Source: Rheinheimera sp. (lineage in GTDB: Bacteria > Pseudomonadota > Gammaproteobacteria > Enterobacterales > Alteromonadaceae). Taken from it: a stretch of DNA of 64,000 nucleotides. The stretch spans positions 35,452 to 99,451 of the forward strand of contig DMYW01000061.1 of NCBI GenBank assembly GCA_003482455.1, given 5' to 3'. This document shows, one piece after another, positions 51,916 through 60,880 of the stretch. How positions within the stretch are numbered: position 1 is the first letter of the stretch; each line of letters starts with the position of its first letter. A program made the position numbers and the translations under genes. The notes under the pieces are model-generated. The model made no database searches, was not told the DNA's origin, and was given only the letters and a program-made list of their open reading frames with translations.

Positions 51916-53748
51916 ATGCATCCCGTTATTCTTGAGGTCACACGTCGGATTGAAGAGCGCAGTCGTCACAGCCGCGCCATTTATCTTGAACGTTTGGAAA
52001 AAGCTCGCCGTAAAGGCCCACATCGTGGAGCGCTGGCTTGCGGCAACTTAGCCCATGGTTTTGCGGCTTGTACTGCTAGCGAAAAATCAGACTTACGTAG
52101 TTTGACCAAAGCCAATATCGGGATCATTTCCAGCTACAACGATATGTTGTCAGCCCACCAACCGTATGAAACCTACCCAGCATTGATTAAACAAGCGTGT
52201 GTCGAGGTCGGTAGCGTGGCGCAATTTGCCGGTGGCGTGCCTGCCATGTGTGACGGTGTAACGCAAGGCCAGCCAGGCATGGAACTGAGCCTGCTCAGCC
52301 GCGACATTATTGCGATGTCTGCAGCCGTCGGTTTATCGCACAACATGTTTGATGGCGGCTTGATGCTCGGCATTTGCGACAAAATCGTCCCTGGTCTGTT
52401 GATGGCAGCGCTTAGTTTCGGTCATCTGCCATTTGTATTTGTGCCGGCAGGCCCAATGCCATCAGGCATTCCAAACAAAGAAAAAGCTCGCGTTCGCCAG
52501 CTTTATGCCGAAGGCAAAGTTGGCAAAGACGAATTATTAGATTCAGAAGCAAAATCCTACCATGCACCGGGTACCTGTACGTTCTACGGCACAGCGAACT
52601 CAAACCAGCTGGTGGTGGAAATGATGGGCCTGCATCTGCCGGGGTCGTCGTTTGTGAATCCAGGTACCCAACTGCGCGATGAATTAACCAAAGCAGCCGC
52701 GCGCCAAGTGACCCGTTTAACTGACCTTGGCGCCAACTATATGCCAATCGGCCACATCGTCGATGTGAAATCTGTGGTCAACGGTATCGTCGGTTTATTA
52801 GCAACCGGTGGTTCAACCAACCACACCATGCATTTAGTTGCGGTCGCTCGCAGCGCCGGTTTTATCGTGAACTGGGACGACTTCGAAGACTTGTCAAAAG
52901 CTACGCCATTATTGGCCAAGATCTATCCAAACGGCGAAGCGGACGTGAACCACTTCCAGCAGGCCGGCGGTATGTCAGTGCTGATCCGTGAACTGCTGAA
53001 AGGCGGCTTAGTCCATGAAGACGTCAACACCGTAGCAGGTTTCGGCCTGAGCCGTTACACGCAAGTGCCAACCATCGTCGACGGTCAATTACAGTGGGTG
53101 GACGGACCTGAGAAATCAGGCGATGACAAAGTGTTGTCATCCGTTGAACAACCGTTCAAACCAACCGGCGGCGTGCATGTACTTGCCGGCAATATCGGCC
53201 GCGGCGTGATTAAAACCTCGTCATTGCGTGCGGGGACGGAAGTGGTTGAAGCCCCAGCCGTGGTGTTTGGTGACCAACATGAACTGGAATCGGCTTTCAA
53301 AGCCGGTTTGCTGAACAAAGACTGTGTGGTGGTCGTGCGTTTCCAAGGCCCGAAAGCCTGCGGTATGCCTGAGTTGCACAAGTTAACGCCACCACTCGGC
53401 GTGCTACAAGACAAAGGCTTTAAAGTCGCGTTAGTCACCGACGGCCGCATGTCAGGCGCATCAGGCAAGGTGCCTGCCGCTATCCACGTCACACCTGAAG
53501 CAGTGGAAGGCGGAGCCATCGCCCGCATTCAAGACGGTGACATGATCCGCGTGAACGCATTAACCGGCGAATTGAAAGTATTGGTCGACGATGCAGAGTT
53601 TAACGCGCGTCCAATCGCCACTCGCGATATGTCAGAAAGTTACTACGGCATGGGCCGAGAAATATTCGGTGGTCTGCGCACTGTGTTAACCGGTGCAGAA
53701 GAGGGCGCATGTAGCTTGTTCACCACGGAGGAACATTTAAATGGCTGA
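51916..53748 (+). CDS. edd: 6-phosphogluconate dehydratase
   Basis: Edd dehydrates 6-phosphogluconate to KDPG, the first special step of the Entner-Doudoroff pathway. The 610-residue IlvD/Edd enzyme shows IGIISSYNDMLSAHQPYETYP, GGVPAMCDGVTQGQPGMELSLLSRD in two overlapping pieces and GTCTFYGTANSNQ, with the cysteines (MCDG, GTCTF, and one near the front) that bind the 4Fe-4S cluster. An ATG at 51916 has GAGG upstream. It overlaps glk by eight bases. Confidence 0.97.
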   Translation: MHPVILEVTRRIEERSRHSRAIYLERLEKARRKGPHRGALACGNLAHGFAACTASEKSDLRSLTKANIGIISSYNDMLSAHQPYETYPALIKQACVEVGSVAQFAGGVPAMCDGVTQGQPGMELSLLSRDIIAMSAAVGLSHNMFDGGLMLGICDKIVPGLLMAALSFGHLPFVFVPAGPMPSGIPNKEKARVRQLYAEGKVGKDELLDSEAKSYHAPGTCTFYGTANSNQLVVEMMGLHLPGSSFVNPGTQLRDELTKAAARQVTRLTDLGANYMPIGHIVDVKSVVNGIVGLLATGGSTNHTMHLVAVARSAGFIVNWDDFEDLSKATPLLAKIYPNGEADVNHFQQAGGMSVLIRELLKGGLVHEDVNTVAGFGLSRYTQVPTIVDGQLQWVDGPEKSGDDKVLSSVEQPFKPTGGVHVLAGNIGRGVIKTSSLRAGTEVVEAPAVVFGDQHELESAFKAGLLNKDCVVVVRFQGPKACGMPELHKLTPPLGVLQDKGFKVALVTDGRMSGASGKVPAAIHVTPEAVEGGAIARIQDGDMIRVNALTGELKVLVDDAEFNARPIATRDMSESYYGMGREIFGGLRTVLTGAEEGACSLFTTEEHLNG

Positions 53749-54703
53749 ATACGCCATCGTCGCTGATATCGGCGGCACCAATGCTCGGTTTAGTCGAGTT
53801 CATCTGACGACTCTGGCACTGGACAAGGTTCAAGTGTACCCATGCGCCGACTTTGCGACTTTATCGCTGGCACTGCAGTACTACCGTGAGCAATTTGAGT
53901 TAACCGAACTCGATCACGTAGCCATCGCGATTGCCTGCCCGGTGACCGGTGACTTCGTCAAGATGACCAATTTCCATTGGGAGTTTTCGATTGAAGCAGT
54001 GAAAGCGGAACTTGGTTTGGCGCAATTTATTGTGCTTAACGATTTCACTGCTGTCGCTATGTCACTACCCGCCATTACTGATGCTGAACTGGTCAAAGTA
54101 GGCGGTGGTGAGCGTGACCTCAACAAGCCAATGGCTGTGCTTGGTGCTGGCACTGGCTTAGGCGTGGCGCATTTGATCCCAACTGCACATGGTTACATTC
54201 CATTGCCAGGTGAAGGCGGTCATACCGATTGGACTGCGCAAAATGACCAAGAGTGGTTTATCCAACGTTATTTGAGCAAACATTTTGGCCATGTGTCGCC
54301 AGAGCGTTTGTTGTCCGGGCCCGGTTTAGAAAGCTTGTACTTAGCACTGGCTGCCTATCAAGAGCTTGATGTGCCAGCTAAATCTGCAGCGGAAATCGGT
54401 AAATCAGCGGTTGATGGTAACTGTGAGTTATCCAAAGCAACCGTCGAACAATTTATGGCAACGCTTGGCGGCATGGCCGGCGACTTAGCGTTGTTATTGA
54501 GCACCTTTGGTGGTGTTTATGTAGCCGGCGGCATCATGCCGCGGTTTATCTCACTGGTCGAACAGAGTGAATTCCGCAGCCGGTTTGAAGCAAAAGGGCG
54601 TTTCAGCAGTTTTAACGCTCGCATCCCAACTTACATCGTCACAGCGGAACAACCAGGATTGTTAGGTTGCGCTGTGTACTTAAAACAAACAATGGCGGGT
54701 TAA
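53741..54703 (+). CDS. glk: Glucokinase
   Basis: Glk phosphorylates glucose with ATP and so feeds the pathway in cells that import free glucose. The 320-residue protein belongs to the bacterial glucokinase (Glk/ROK-unrelated) type: VADIGGTNARFSRV, LNDFTAVAMSLPAI with the catalytic Asp, VLGAGTGLGVAHLIP and LPGEGGHTDW. It overlaps edd by eight bases and is four bases before eda. The placing within the ED operon suggests glucose as source. Confidence 0.96.
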   Translation: MAEYAIVADIGGTNARFSRVHLTTLALDKVQVYPCADFATLSLALQYYREQFELTELDHVAIAIACPVTGDFVKMTNFHWEFSIEAVKAELGLAQFIVLNDFTAVAMSLPAITDAELVKVGGGERDLNKPMAVLGAGTGLGVAHLIPTAHGYIPLPGEGGHTDWTAQNDQEWFIQRYLSKHFGHVSPERLLSGPGLESLYLALAAYQELDVPAKSAAEIGKSAVDGNCELSKATVEQFMATLGGMAGDLALLLSTFGGVYVAGGIMPRFISLVEQSEFRSRFEAKGRFSSFNARIPTYIVTAEQPGLLGCAVYLKQTMAG

Positions 54704-54707
54704 CACT

Positions 54708-55355
54708 ATGTCGTTTGCAAATTGGCAACTTAAACCTGAGACCTTATTCGCGCAAGGTCCAGTGGTTCCAGTGATCGTGATTAAAGATTTGGCGACAGCA
54801 GTGCCGTTAGCCAAAGCCTTAGTTGCAGGTGGAGTTCGTGTCCTGGAAGTCACGCTGCGCACACCGGTAGCACTCGAAGCTATTGAATTAATGGCAAAAG
54901 AAGTACCTGATGCGATTGTCGGCGCAGGCACAGTTACTACACCAGAGCAGTTAGCTAAAGTCGCTGCTGCTGGCGCAAAGTTTGCGATTTCACCTGGTTT
55001 GACGCGTGAATTGTTGGCGGCGGGCAAAGCAGGGGATATTCCACTGATCCCTGGTATCGCATCGATCTCAGAGTTGATGGAAGGTACTGGCGTTGGTTAC
55101 ACCCACTTTAAATTCTTCCCAGCGGAAGCTGCTGGTGGTGTAAAAACCTTAAAATCAATTCATGGCCCATTCTCGGATATTCGGTTTTGCCCAACCGGTG
55201 GCATTAACGAGAAGAACTTCCAGGAATACTTGGCCTTACCAAACGTTGCTTGTGTCGGCGGCAGCTGGATTGTACCAGACGACGCTATTGCCAATGGTGA
55301 TTGGGATCGCATCACACAACTGTGTAAAGATGCCGTCGCCAAAGCACGGGGTTAA
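54708..55355 (+). CDS. eda: KDPG/KHG aldolase
   Basis: Eda splits KDPG to pyruvate and glyceraldehyde 3-phosphate. The 215-residue protein has VPVIVIKDLATAVPLAKALV, RVLEVTLRTPVALEAI with the general-base Glu, AGTVTTPEQL and the Schiff-base Lys in YTHFKFFPAEAAGG, then FCPTGGINEKN. It is the last gene of the zwf operon and ends at a strong terminator. It removes KDPG, the ligand of HexR. Confidence 0.97.
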   Translation: MSFANWQLKPETLFAQGPVVPVIVIKDLATAVPLAKALVAGGVRVLEVTLRTPVALEAIELMAKEVPDAIVGAGTVTTPEQLAKVAAAGAKFAISPGLTRELLAAGKAGDIPLIPGIASISELMEGTGVGYTHFKFFPAEAAGGVKTLKSIHGPFSDIRFCPTGGINEKNFQEYLALPNVACVGGSWIVPDDAIANGDWDRITQLCKDAVAKARG

Positions 55356-55366
55356 TCTTCCCCCCC

Positions 55367-55396
55367 AAAAAAAACCGGCTAAGGCCGGTTTTTTTT
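55367..55396 (+). terminator. Bidirectional intrinsic terminator after eda
   Basis: AAAAACCGGC and GCCGGTTTTT pair across TAAG, with long A and T runs on the two sides. It ends the ED operon and probably also the convergent MocR-type gene, whose stop lies within it. Confidence 0.88.
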
Positions 55397-56804
55397 ATTG
55401 ATGCACATAACCATCGAGCCAGTTCCAGAAGACGTCGGTGCATTGGGTGATGTTAAAGCGCATAAACCGATCTGCATCTGCTTGTTGACTAAAATGCCCG
55501 CCTGGGGCCAACACGATCCGAGCCTCGCGCGCGGCTGTGGCAAGCGCTCGGGCGCTTAAACCGTCCGGTAAACACATCCAAAGTGCAAAGCCTGCTGTTG
55601 GTTCGTGCCACGGATACCAACCTCGCTTGGCAAATTGCTTCAGAGCCTCCATACGACACTCGTCTAAACGACGATGCAACTGTTTAATATGCCGACTATA
55701 GCCACTGCTGGTCAGCACTTTGTAGATCACTCGTTCCACCGTTGCCGGCGTTGACGTCGTGGTCATTAGTTTTAAGTCGGTCAACGATGCCACTACGGCC
55801 GCGGATGCAACGATATAACCGACTCGCATGTCCGCTGAAATCGTTTTAGACAGACTTCCGATATAAATCGAACGCTCAAAACCGGTCAGGCTGTTGTACC
55901 TAAGCGCGTGGGTGCTTTCAAAATCCGCATAGATATCATCTTCAATTAGCAGCACTTGATGCAGCTTGAGCAGATCAAGCACTTTGAACGCTACAGGGGG
56001 CGTTACGCAGGTGCCGACTGGGTTTGATAGCACCGAGTTGGTCACATAAGCGCGAATTTTGTGTTGTTGCAACAATGCGGCAAGTGCTTGCAGATCTGGA
56101 CCTTGTGCTGTCCTTGGCAAAAATACCAACTCCAATTGATGCAAACGCATAATCGCCTGAAAGTTATAGAAACCAGGATCATCCACCAGCACTTTTTCGC
56201 CAGGCTTTAACAACAAACGCACAACTAAATCCAGCGCATGCGTGGCAGATGCCGTGAGCAGCATTTGCGCTGGTTCTAGCGCCATGTTGAGCTGACTCAA
56301 GCGATTGACTAAGTATTGCCGTAGCGGCAAATAGCCTTGGGCAGGACCATAATCGGTTAACGCTTGGCCTTCGCGCGCCACGCTTTTAAGCGCATCTCGC
56401 AGTTCAGACTCCGGCATCCACTCAGGCGTTAGCCAACCCGCAGCGGGTTTATGCCAATCCGACTGGCGTTGTAACGTCTGGCGCATCAACGCCACTTCGG
56501 TGGCCAAGGCGCTACTTTCATTCACGGCATCGTTAAGTTGCAATACCGGGTGTTGCCGTGCCACATACACACCACTGCCATGACGACTGACAGTTAAACC
56601 CTGTGCCGTTAGCCTTTCATAGACCTCGGCGACGGTAAATTTACTAACGGCTAGGTGTTCTGACAGTACGCGGACACTTGGCAATTTAGCGCCGGCATGC
56701 CAGTGCTGGCCACGGATCTGTTGTTGCGCAAGTTGCAGCAATTGCTGGGTTAACGTCATCGGTGACGCTTTATCAAGTTGCCAAGCGTGTAGCGGGATTT
56801 GCAT
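55395..56804 (-). CDS. MocR-type (GntR-aminotransferase) transcription regulator
   Basis: A 469-residue regulator. An N-terminal GntR winged helix (about 15-78, AGAKLPSVRVLSEHLAVSKFTVAEVYERL) is joined to an aminotransferase-fold domain with GPAQGYLPLRQYL, the Asp in DDPGFYNFQ and the PLP lysine in YIGSLSKTISADMRVGY. Such proteins sense PLP or amino acids and usually control a divergent neighbour. The neighbour is an EamA transporter 119 bases away, a common pairing, so this transporter is the likely target. Confidence 0.9.
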   Translation of the reverse strand: MQIPLHAWQLDKASPMTLTQQLLQLAQQQIRGQHWHAGAKLPSVRVLSEHLAVSKFTVAEVYERLTAQGLTVSRHGSGVYVARQHPVLQLNDAVNESSALATEVALMRQTLQRQSDWHKPAAGWLTPEWMPESELRDALKSVAREGQALTDYGPAQGYLPLRQYLVNRLSQLNMALEPAQMLLTASATHALDLVVRLLLKPGEKVLVDDPGFYNFQAIMRLHQLELVFLPRTAQGPDLQALAALLQQHKIRAYVTNSVLSNPVGTCVTPPVAFKVLDLLKLHQVLLIEDDIYADFESTHALRYNSLTGFERSIYIGSLSKTISADMRVGYIVASAAVVASLTDLKLMTTTSTPATVERVIYKVLTSSGYSRHIKQLHRRLDECRMEALKQFAKRGWYPWHEPTAGFALWMCLPDGLSARALATAAREARIVLAPGGHFSQQADADRFMRFNITQCTDVFWNWLDGYVHQ

Positions 56805-56824
56805 AGTTTCCTCGAACCAGTGTA

Positions 56825-56883
56825 TTGGTCATAACACCAAGACAGTTGCCGCAGATATCATTGAAGTGTCCTGAGTGTACAGG
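56825..56883. promoter_or_regulatory. Candidate operators between the MocR gene and its transporter
   Basis: Two dyads stand between the divergent genes: TTGGT-N6-ACCAA (56825-56840) and CCTG-N6-CAGG (56870-56883). The second lies in a stretch with GTGT repeated three times about ten bases apart, and MocR regulators often bind direct repeats. Which one is used cannot be told. Confidence 0.4.
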
Positions 56884-56923
56884 TGTAAATGCCGTAAGGT
56901 AAAGACTCAGCAGGAGACATCAT

Positions 56924-57847
56924 ATGCAGCAACTGAGCAGCACGCTTTCGATAAAACTAGCGAGTAAATTTTCGCCTAAATGGACCAGCAAACAACAAGG
57001 ATATGCCTTTGGTTTGCTTGGTGTTTTATTGTTCTCAGGCGGCATCCCAGCCACCAGATTGGCCGTGCTCGAATTACCAGCCATCTTTGTCGGCGCTGGG
57101 CGCGCCATGGTTGCCGGACTATTAGCAGCAGTGCTGTTGTTGTTAGTCCCCGTCGTGAAGCCAACTCGTCGTCATTTGGCAGGTCTGGTGATCGTCGCTT
57201 TTGGTGCTGTTTTTGCCTACCCGATACTGTCAGCCGTTGCCCTACAACAAATGAGTAGCAACCACGCCACGTTAATCAGTGCGCTGATGCCACTGATGAC
57301 AGCCATGTTTGGGGCCTATTTGGGGAAACAACGACTCAAGCCTGGTTTTTGGTGGTGCGCAGTCGCAAGTAGTGCGCTGGTCATAAGCTACAACTTGAGT
57401 CAACAACAGGCGTCCGCTGTGTCTATAGGTGATGCCACCATGTTGTTTGCCTGTCTTTGTTGTGGCTTGGCGTATGCCAAAGGTGCGCTTCTGGCAAAAA
57501 CTTTGGGTTCGTGGCAAGTCATTTGTTGGGCCTTGCTGTTGTCGCTACCGATCACGATCCCTGTAACCGTGTGGCAATTTCTGCAGATAGAAGCCTCGAC
57601 AGTCAGTGCCAGTGGTTGGTATGGATTTGCCTATTTAGCGTTATTTTCGATGTTTTTAGGTTTTTTTGCTTGGTACAAAGGTTTAGCACTTGGTGGCGTG
57701 GCACAAGTCAGCCAACTGCAACAGCTGAGTCCGTTTTTAGCCATTTTTTGGGCGCATTGGTGGTTGGGGGAAGCCATTCAGCCACTGCAAATGATGGTTG
57801 CGCTGTTACTGGTTAGTCTGATTCTACTTGGCCGCAGGCTGGCCTGA
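56924..57847 (+). CDS. EamA/DMT-family transporter next to MocR regulator
   Basis: A 307-residue inner-membrane protein with about ten membrane segments in two EamA repeats (for example GYAFGLLGVLLFSGGIPATR, VIVAFGAVFAYPILSAVALQ, ALLLSLPITIPVTVW, LALFSMFLGFFAWYKGLALG). It probably exports an amino acid or a similar metabolite. The ATG at 56924 has CAGGAGAC upstream. It is divergent from the MocR-type gene, which probably controls it. It is not closely alike to the EamA gene at 45,918. Confidence 0.88.
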   Translation: MQQLSSTLSIKLASKFSPKWTSKQQGYAFGLLGVLLFSGGIPATRLAVLELPAIFVGAGRAMVAGLLAAVLLLLVPVVKPTRRHLAGLVIVAFGAVFAYPILSAVALQQMSSNHATLISALMPLMTAMFGAYLGKQRLKPGFWWCAVASSALVISYNLSQQQASAVSIGDATMLFACLCCGLAYAKGALLAKTLGSWQVICWALLLSLPITIPVTVWQFLQIEASTVSASGWYGFAYLALFSMFLGFFAWYKGLALGGVAQVSQLQQLSPFLAIFWAHWWLGEAIQPLQMMVALLLVSLILLGRRLA

Positions 57848-57862
57848 CGAGTCAGTTTGGGG

Positions 57863-57868
57863 TATAAT
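57863..57868 (+). promoter_or_regulatory. -10 box of ybiT
   Basis: A perfect TATAAT lies 53 bases before the GTG start of ybiT. The -35 is not clear. Transcription would start near 57875, directly before a hairpin. Confidence 0.5.
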
Positions 57869-57877
57869 GCGCGCCTC

Positions 57878-57908
57878 GCCCAGCACAGTGCTGGGCCTTT
57901 GTTTTTTC
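57878..57908 (+). terminator. Terminator-like hairpin in the ybiT leader
   Basis: GCCCAGC and GCTGGGC pair across ACAGT, followed by CTTTGTTTTTTC. It looks like an intrinsic terminator but stands between the ybiT -10 box and its start codon, so it would be an attenuator, or it ends transcripts from the transporter gene. Confidence 0.5.
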
Positions 57909-57921
57909 AAAGGGCTCTTCT

Positions 57922-59517
57922 GTGATCGCAACCGCTAATATCACGATGCAATTTGGCGCTAAGCCATTGTTCGAAAACATTTCTGTCAAATTCAGTGACG
58001 GCAACCGTTACGGCTTAATCGGCGCCAACGGCTGTGGTAAATCCACCTTTATGAAGATTTTAAGCAAAGAGCTTGAACCTTCAGCCGGTAACGTAATGGT
58101 CGAACCGACTATGCGAGTCGCCAAACTGCACCAAGATCAGTTCGCGTTTGAACAATATAGCGTCATCGACACCGTGATTATGGGCCACGCCGATCTGTGG
58201 GCAGTGAAAGCTGAGCGCGATGCGATCTATGCCAATCCAGAAATGTCGGAAGAAGACGGCCTTCGCGTCGCCGATCTTGAAGTCCAATTCGGCGAAATGG
58301 ACGGCTACACCGCAGAAAGCCGAGCAGGCGAACTTCTGTTAGGCGTCGGTATTCCGCTGGAACAACATTACGGCCCAATGTCAAACGTTGCGCCAGGCTG
58401 GAAACTGCGGGTGTTATTGGCGCAAGTACTGTTTGCCGATCCGGACATCATGCTGCTCGACGAACCAACCAACAACTTGGATATCAACACCATCCGTTGG
58501 TTAGAAGATGTATTGGCTGAGCGTAACGCCACTATGGTCATCATCTCGCATGACCGCCACTTCTTAAACAGCGTCTGTACGCACATGGCCGACTTGGACT
58601 ACGGTGAGCTGCGTATTTATCCGGGCAACTACGACGAATACATGTTGGCAGCCACGCAAGCACGTGAGCGTTTGTTGTCTGATAACGCGAAGAAAAAAGC
58701 CCAAATCGACGATTTAAAAGCCTTCGTTGCGCGCTTCTCGGCCAACGCATCCAAAGCGCGTCAAGCGACTTCACGCGCCCGTCAAATGGATAAAATCAAG
58801 CTGGAAGAAGTCAAAGTCTCTAGCCGCGTGAATCCATTTATTCGTTTTGAACAAGCCAAGCCTTTGTATCGTCAAGCGCTGGAAATTGAAGGTTTGTCAA
58901 AGTCTTACGATGAACGCAGTATTTTGAAAAACATGTCTCTGCGCATTGAAGTCGGCGAAAAAGTGGCCATTTTGGGTGAAAACGGTATCGGTAAGACCAC
59001 CTTGCTGAAATGTTTAATGGGTGAAGAGCCAATTCAAGCGGGGACCATCAAATGGTCTGAAAACGCCGCCATTGGTTATTACGCGCAAGACCACGAATAC
59101 GAGTTTGCTGAAGACATGACGCTGTTTGACTGGATGTCACAGTGGAAACAACCAAGCGATGACGAGCAAGTGGTGCGCGGTTATTTAGGCCGCTTGTTAT
59201 TTAGCCAAGATGACATCAAGAAAAAAGTCAAAGTGCTGTCGGGTGGTGAAAAAGGCCGCATGTTATTTGGTAAGTTGATGATGCAACGGCCAAATATTCT
59301 GATCATGGACGAACCAACCAACCACTTGGATATGGAATCCATCGAGTCGCTGAACATGGCGCTCGAGTTGTACAAAGGTACTTTGTTATTTGTCAGCCAT
59401 GACCGTGAATTTGTATCGTCATTAGCAACACGTATTGTGGAAATCACCGACCAAGAAGTTCGTGATTATTCAGGCAACTACGAAGAGTATCTGGCAAAAC
59501 AGCTCGCAAAAGCCTAA
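57922..59517 (+). CDS. ybiT: ABC-F ATPase YbiT
   Basis: A 531-residue soluble ATPase of the ABC-F group that acts on ribosomes. It has two ABC domains (GANGCGKSTFM and GENGIGKTTLL; LLLDEPTNNLDI and LIMDEPTNHLDM) and follows E. coli YbiT almost along its length, for example EMSEEDG, GPMSNVAPGWKLRVLLAQ and YYAQDHEYEFAEDMTLFDWMSQ with the last parts read separately. The start is GTG at 57922. Uup, another ABC-F protein, is also in the window. Ends at a terminator. Confidence 0.95.
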   Translation: MIATANITMQFGAKPLFENISVKFSDGNRYGLIGANGCGKSTFMKILSKELEPSAGNVMVEPTMRVAKLHQDQFAFEQYSVIDTVIMGHADLWAVKAERDAIYANPEMSEEDGLRVADLEVQFGEMDGYTAESRAGELLLGVGIPLEQHYGPMSNVAPGWKLRVLLAQVLFADPDIMLLDEPTNNLDINTIRWLEDVLAERNATMVIISHDRHFLNSVCTHMADLDYGELRIYPGNYDEYMLAATQARERLLSDNAKKKAQIDDLKAFVARFSANASKARQATSRARQMDKIKLEEVKVSSRVNPFIRFEQAKPLYRQALEIEGLSKSYDERSILKNMSLRIEVGEKVAILGENGIGKTTLLKCLMGEEPIQAGTIKWSENAAIGYYAQDHEYEFAEDMTLFDWMSQWKQPSDDEQVVRGYLGRLLFSQDDIKKKVKVLSGGEKGRMLFGKLMMQRPNILIMDEPTNHLDMESIESLNMALELYKGTLLFVSHDREFVSSLATRIVEITDQEVRDYSGNYEEYLAKQLAKA

Positions 59518-59548
59518 CTTGCAGCCAATACAAAATTGATCTCGTACC

Positions 59549-59574
59549 AAGCCGCCTACAAGGCGGCTTTTTTT
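59549..59574 (+). terminator. Intrinsic terminator after ybiT
   Basis: AAGCCGCC and GGCGGCTT pair across TACAA and the stem runs into seven T. It lies about 30 bases after the stop. Confidence 0.88.
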
Positions 59575-59697
59575 GCCTATTTTTACTAGGTGCATTTAAT
59601 TGCTTAGTACTGCTTAAGTCGAATAAGACGTCAGAAATACTTTTCATCCAGAAACGAATGACATAGGATGAAATAACCCGACGAATAGGAGTGTCCC

Positions 59698-60786
59698 ATG
59701 TTTTTCACTGGCGGCTTGAAACAAGAAATCGAACAACTAAAACAACAACTTAAAGAGCAGCAACGCGACGCACAAACTGAAGTCCAGTCCCTGCAAGCAC
59801 AACTGCAACAAGCCGATGCTCAGCGTCAACAGCTCGCAGCTGAATTACAAGGGATGCAAGTCTGGCAGCAACTAGGGCAACAGTTTTTCCCCACCTGCCA
59901 AGTGGTGCAACACGGCTTGACGGACCACGCCAACAGCCTAATCGACGAACGCACGCAACTAGCAAAATTGGAAGATGTGTTTGGGCGAACCACTTCTGCG
60001 ATAAAAATGCTGGAAGACCGGGCGGCTCTCATTACCGAACACGCCAACCAAAGTGCAGCAACCGCACAAGTTCTTGATGGCACCGCGGGTTCAATCAATC
60101 AGTTAATTTCTAGTATCCAAGAAATTTCAGACCAGACCAACTTGCTGGCACTCAATGCGGCAATTGAAGCAGCGCGGGCCGGTGAAGCAGGACGTGGCTT
60201 TGCTGTGGTAGCAGATGAGGTACGACAGCTGGCAGGTAAAGCCAATGACGCCAGTAAGCAAATTGAATCGCTGATCCGTAAAGTGATTGAACAAACCAAC
60301 AATATCAAAGCCATGGTTTCATTAAGCCAAGATAGCGCTGCGGATGTTTCGGCTTCGTCGCAACAAATTGATGATGTAGTAGCTGAGGTGATCCAGCGTT
60401 CAGAGTCAATGAAAAAATTAATCCGCCTGACTACGACTTTGACTTACTTAGACGCAGTTAAAGTTGATTATCTGACGTTTAAATCAGCCGTGCTACAAGC
60501 GGTAATTTTAGGCGGTGATTTACCTGTTTCTGTTGCTGAAACTAAGTTTAATCAATGGTTTACCAACGGGAATTATGGCCATCGGCATTACGGCACCTTA
60601 AATAGTTTCCAAGGCTTAGAGCGGCCACATCGCGCGTTCCATCAAGCTGCCCGTGACGCAATCCAAGCTTCACGAGCTCGGGATATGACGCAACTCGCCA
60701 ATGTCATGCAGCAAATGGATGAACAAGGTCTGACCATCATTAATCTGTTAGAACGCCTGCAACAAGACGTACGCAGTCGCGCTTAA
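59698..60786 (+). CDS. Soluble chemoreceptor with degenerate CZB domain
   Basis: A 362-residue cytoplasmic methyl-accepting protein without membrane segments. An N-terminal coiled coil (about 7-55) leads to a shortened signalling domain with the hairpin tip EISDQTNLLALNAAIEAARAGE, followed by a C-terminal domain of CZB type (about 255-330). CZB normally binds zinc with one Cys and three His; here the first His is Tyr (KVDYLTFK), the Cys is Thr (AETKFNQW), and only the two His of PHRAFH remain. Zinc binding is therefore doubtful. It is followed by an intact paralogue. Confidence 0.88.
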   Translation: MFFTGGLKQEIEQLKQQLKEQQRDAQTEVQSLQAQLQQADAQRQQLAAELQGMQVWQQLGQQFFPTCQVVQHGLTDHANSLIDERTQLAKLEDVFGRTTSAIKMLEDRAALITEHANQSAATAQVLDGTAGSINQLISSIQEISDQTNLLALNAAIEAARAGEAGRGFAVVADEVRQLAGKANDASKQIESLIRKVIEQTNNIKAMVSLSQDSAADVSASSQQIDDVVAEVIQRSESMKKLIRLTTTLTYLDAVKVDYLTFKSAVLQAVILGGDLPVSVAETKFNQWFTNGNYGHRHYGTLNSFQGLERPHRAFHQAARDAIQASRARDMTQLANVMQQMDEQGLTIINLLERLQQDVRSRA

Positions 60787-60832
60787 TCGTTTGATATATA
60801 ACAACATAAGGATATGTTGCACTAGTTACACT

Positions 60833-60865
60833 GACGACATCCGCTGCCGAATGCAGCGGGTCGTC
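60833..60865 (+). other. Stable hairpin in the leader of the second CZB receptor
   Basis: GACGAC plus CCGCTGC pair with GCAGCGG plus GTCGTC across CGAAT, with a two-base bulge on the left, giving 13 pairs. It ends about 15 bases before the ATG and has no T run, so it is not a terminator; it may affect translation or mRNA stability. Confidence 0.5.
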
Positions 60866-60880
60866 GCAACAAGGTGAATT

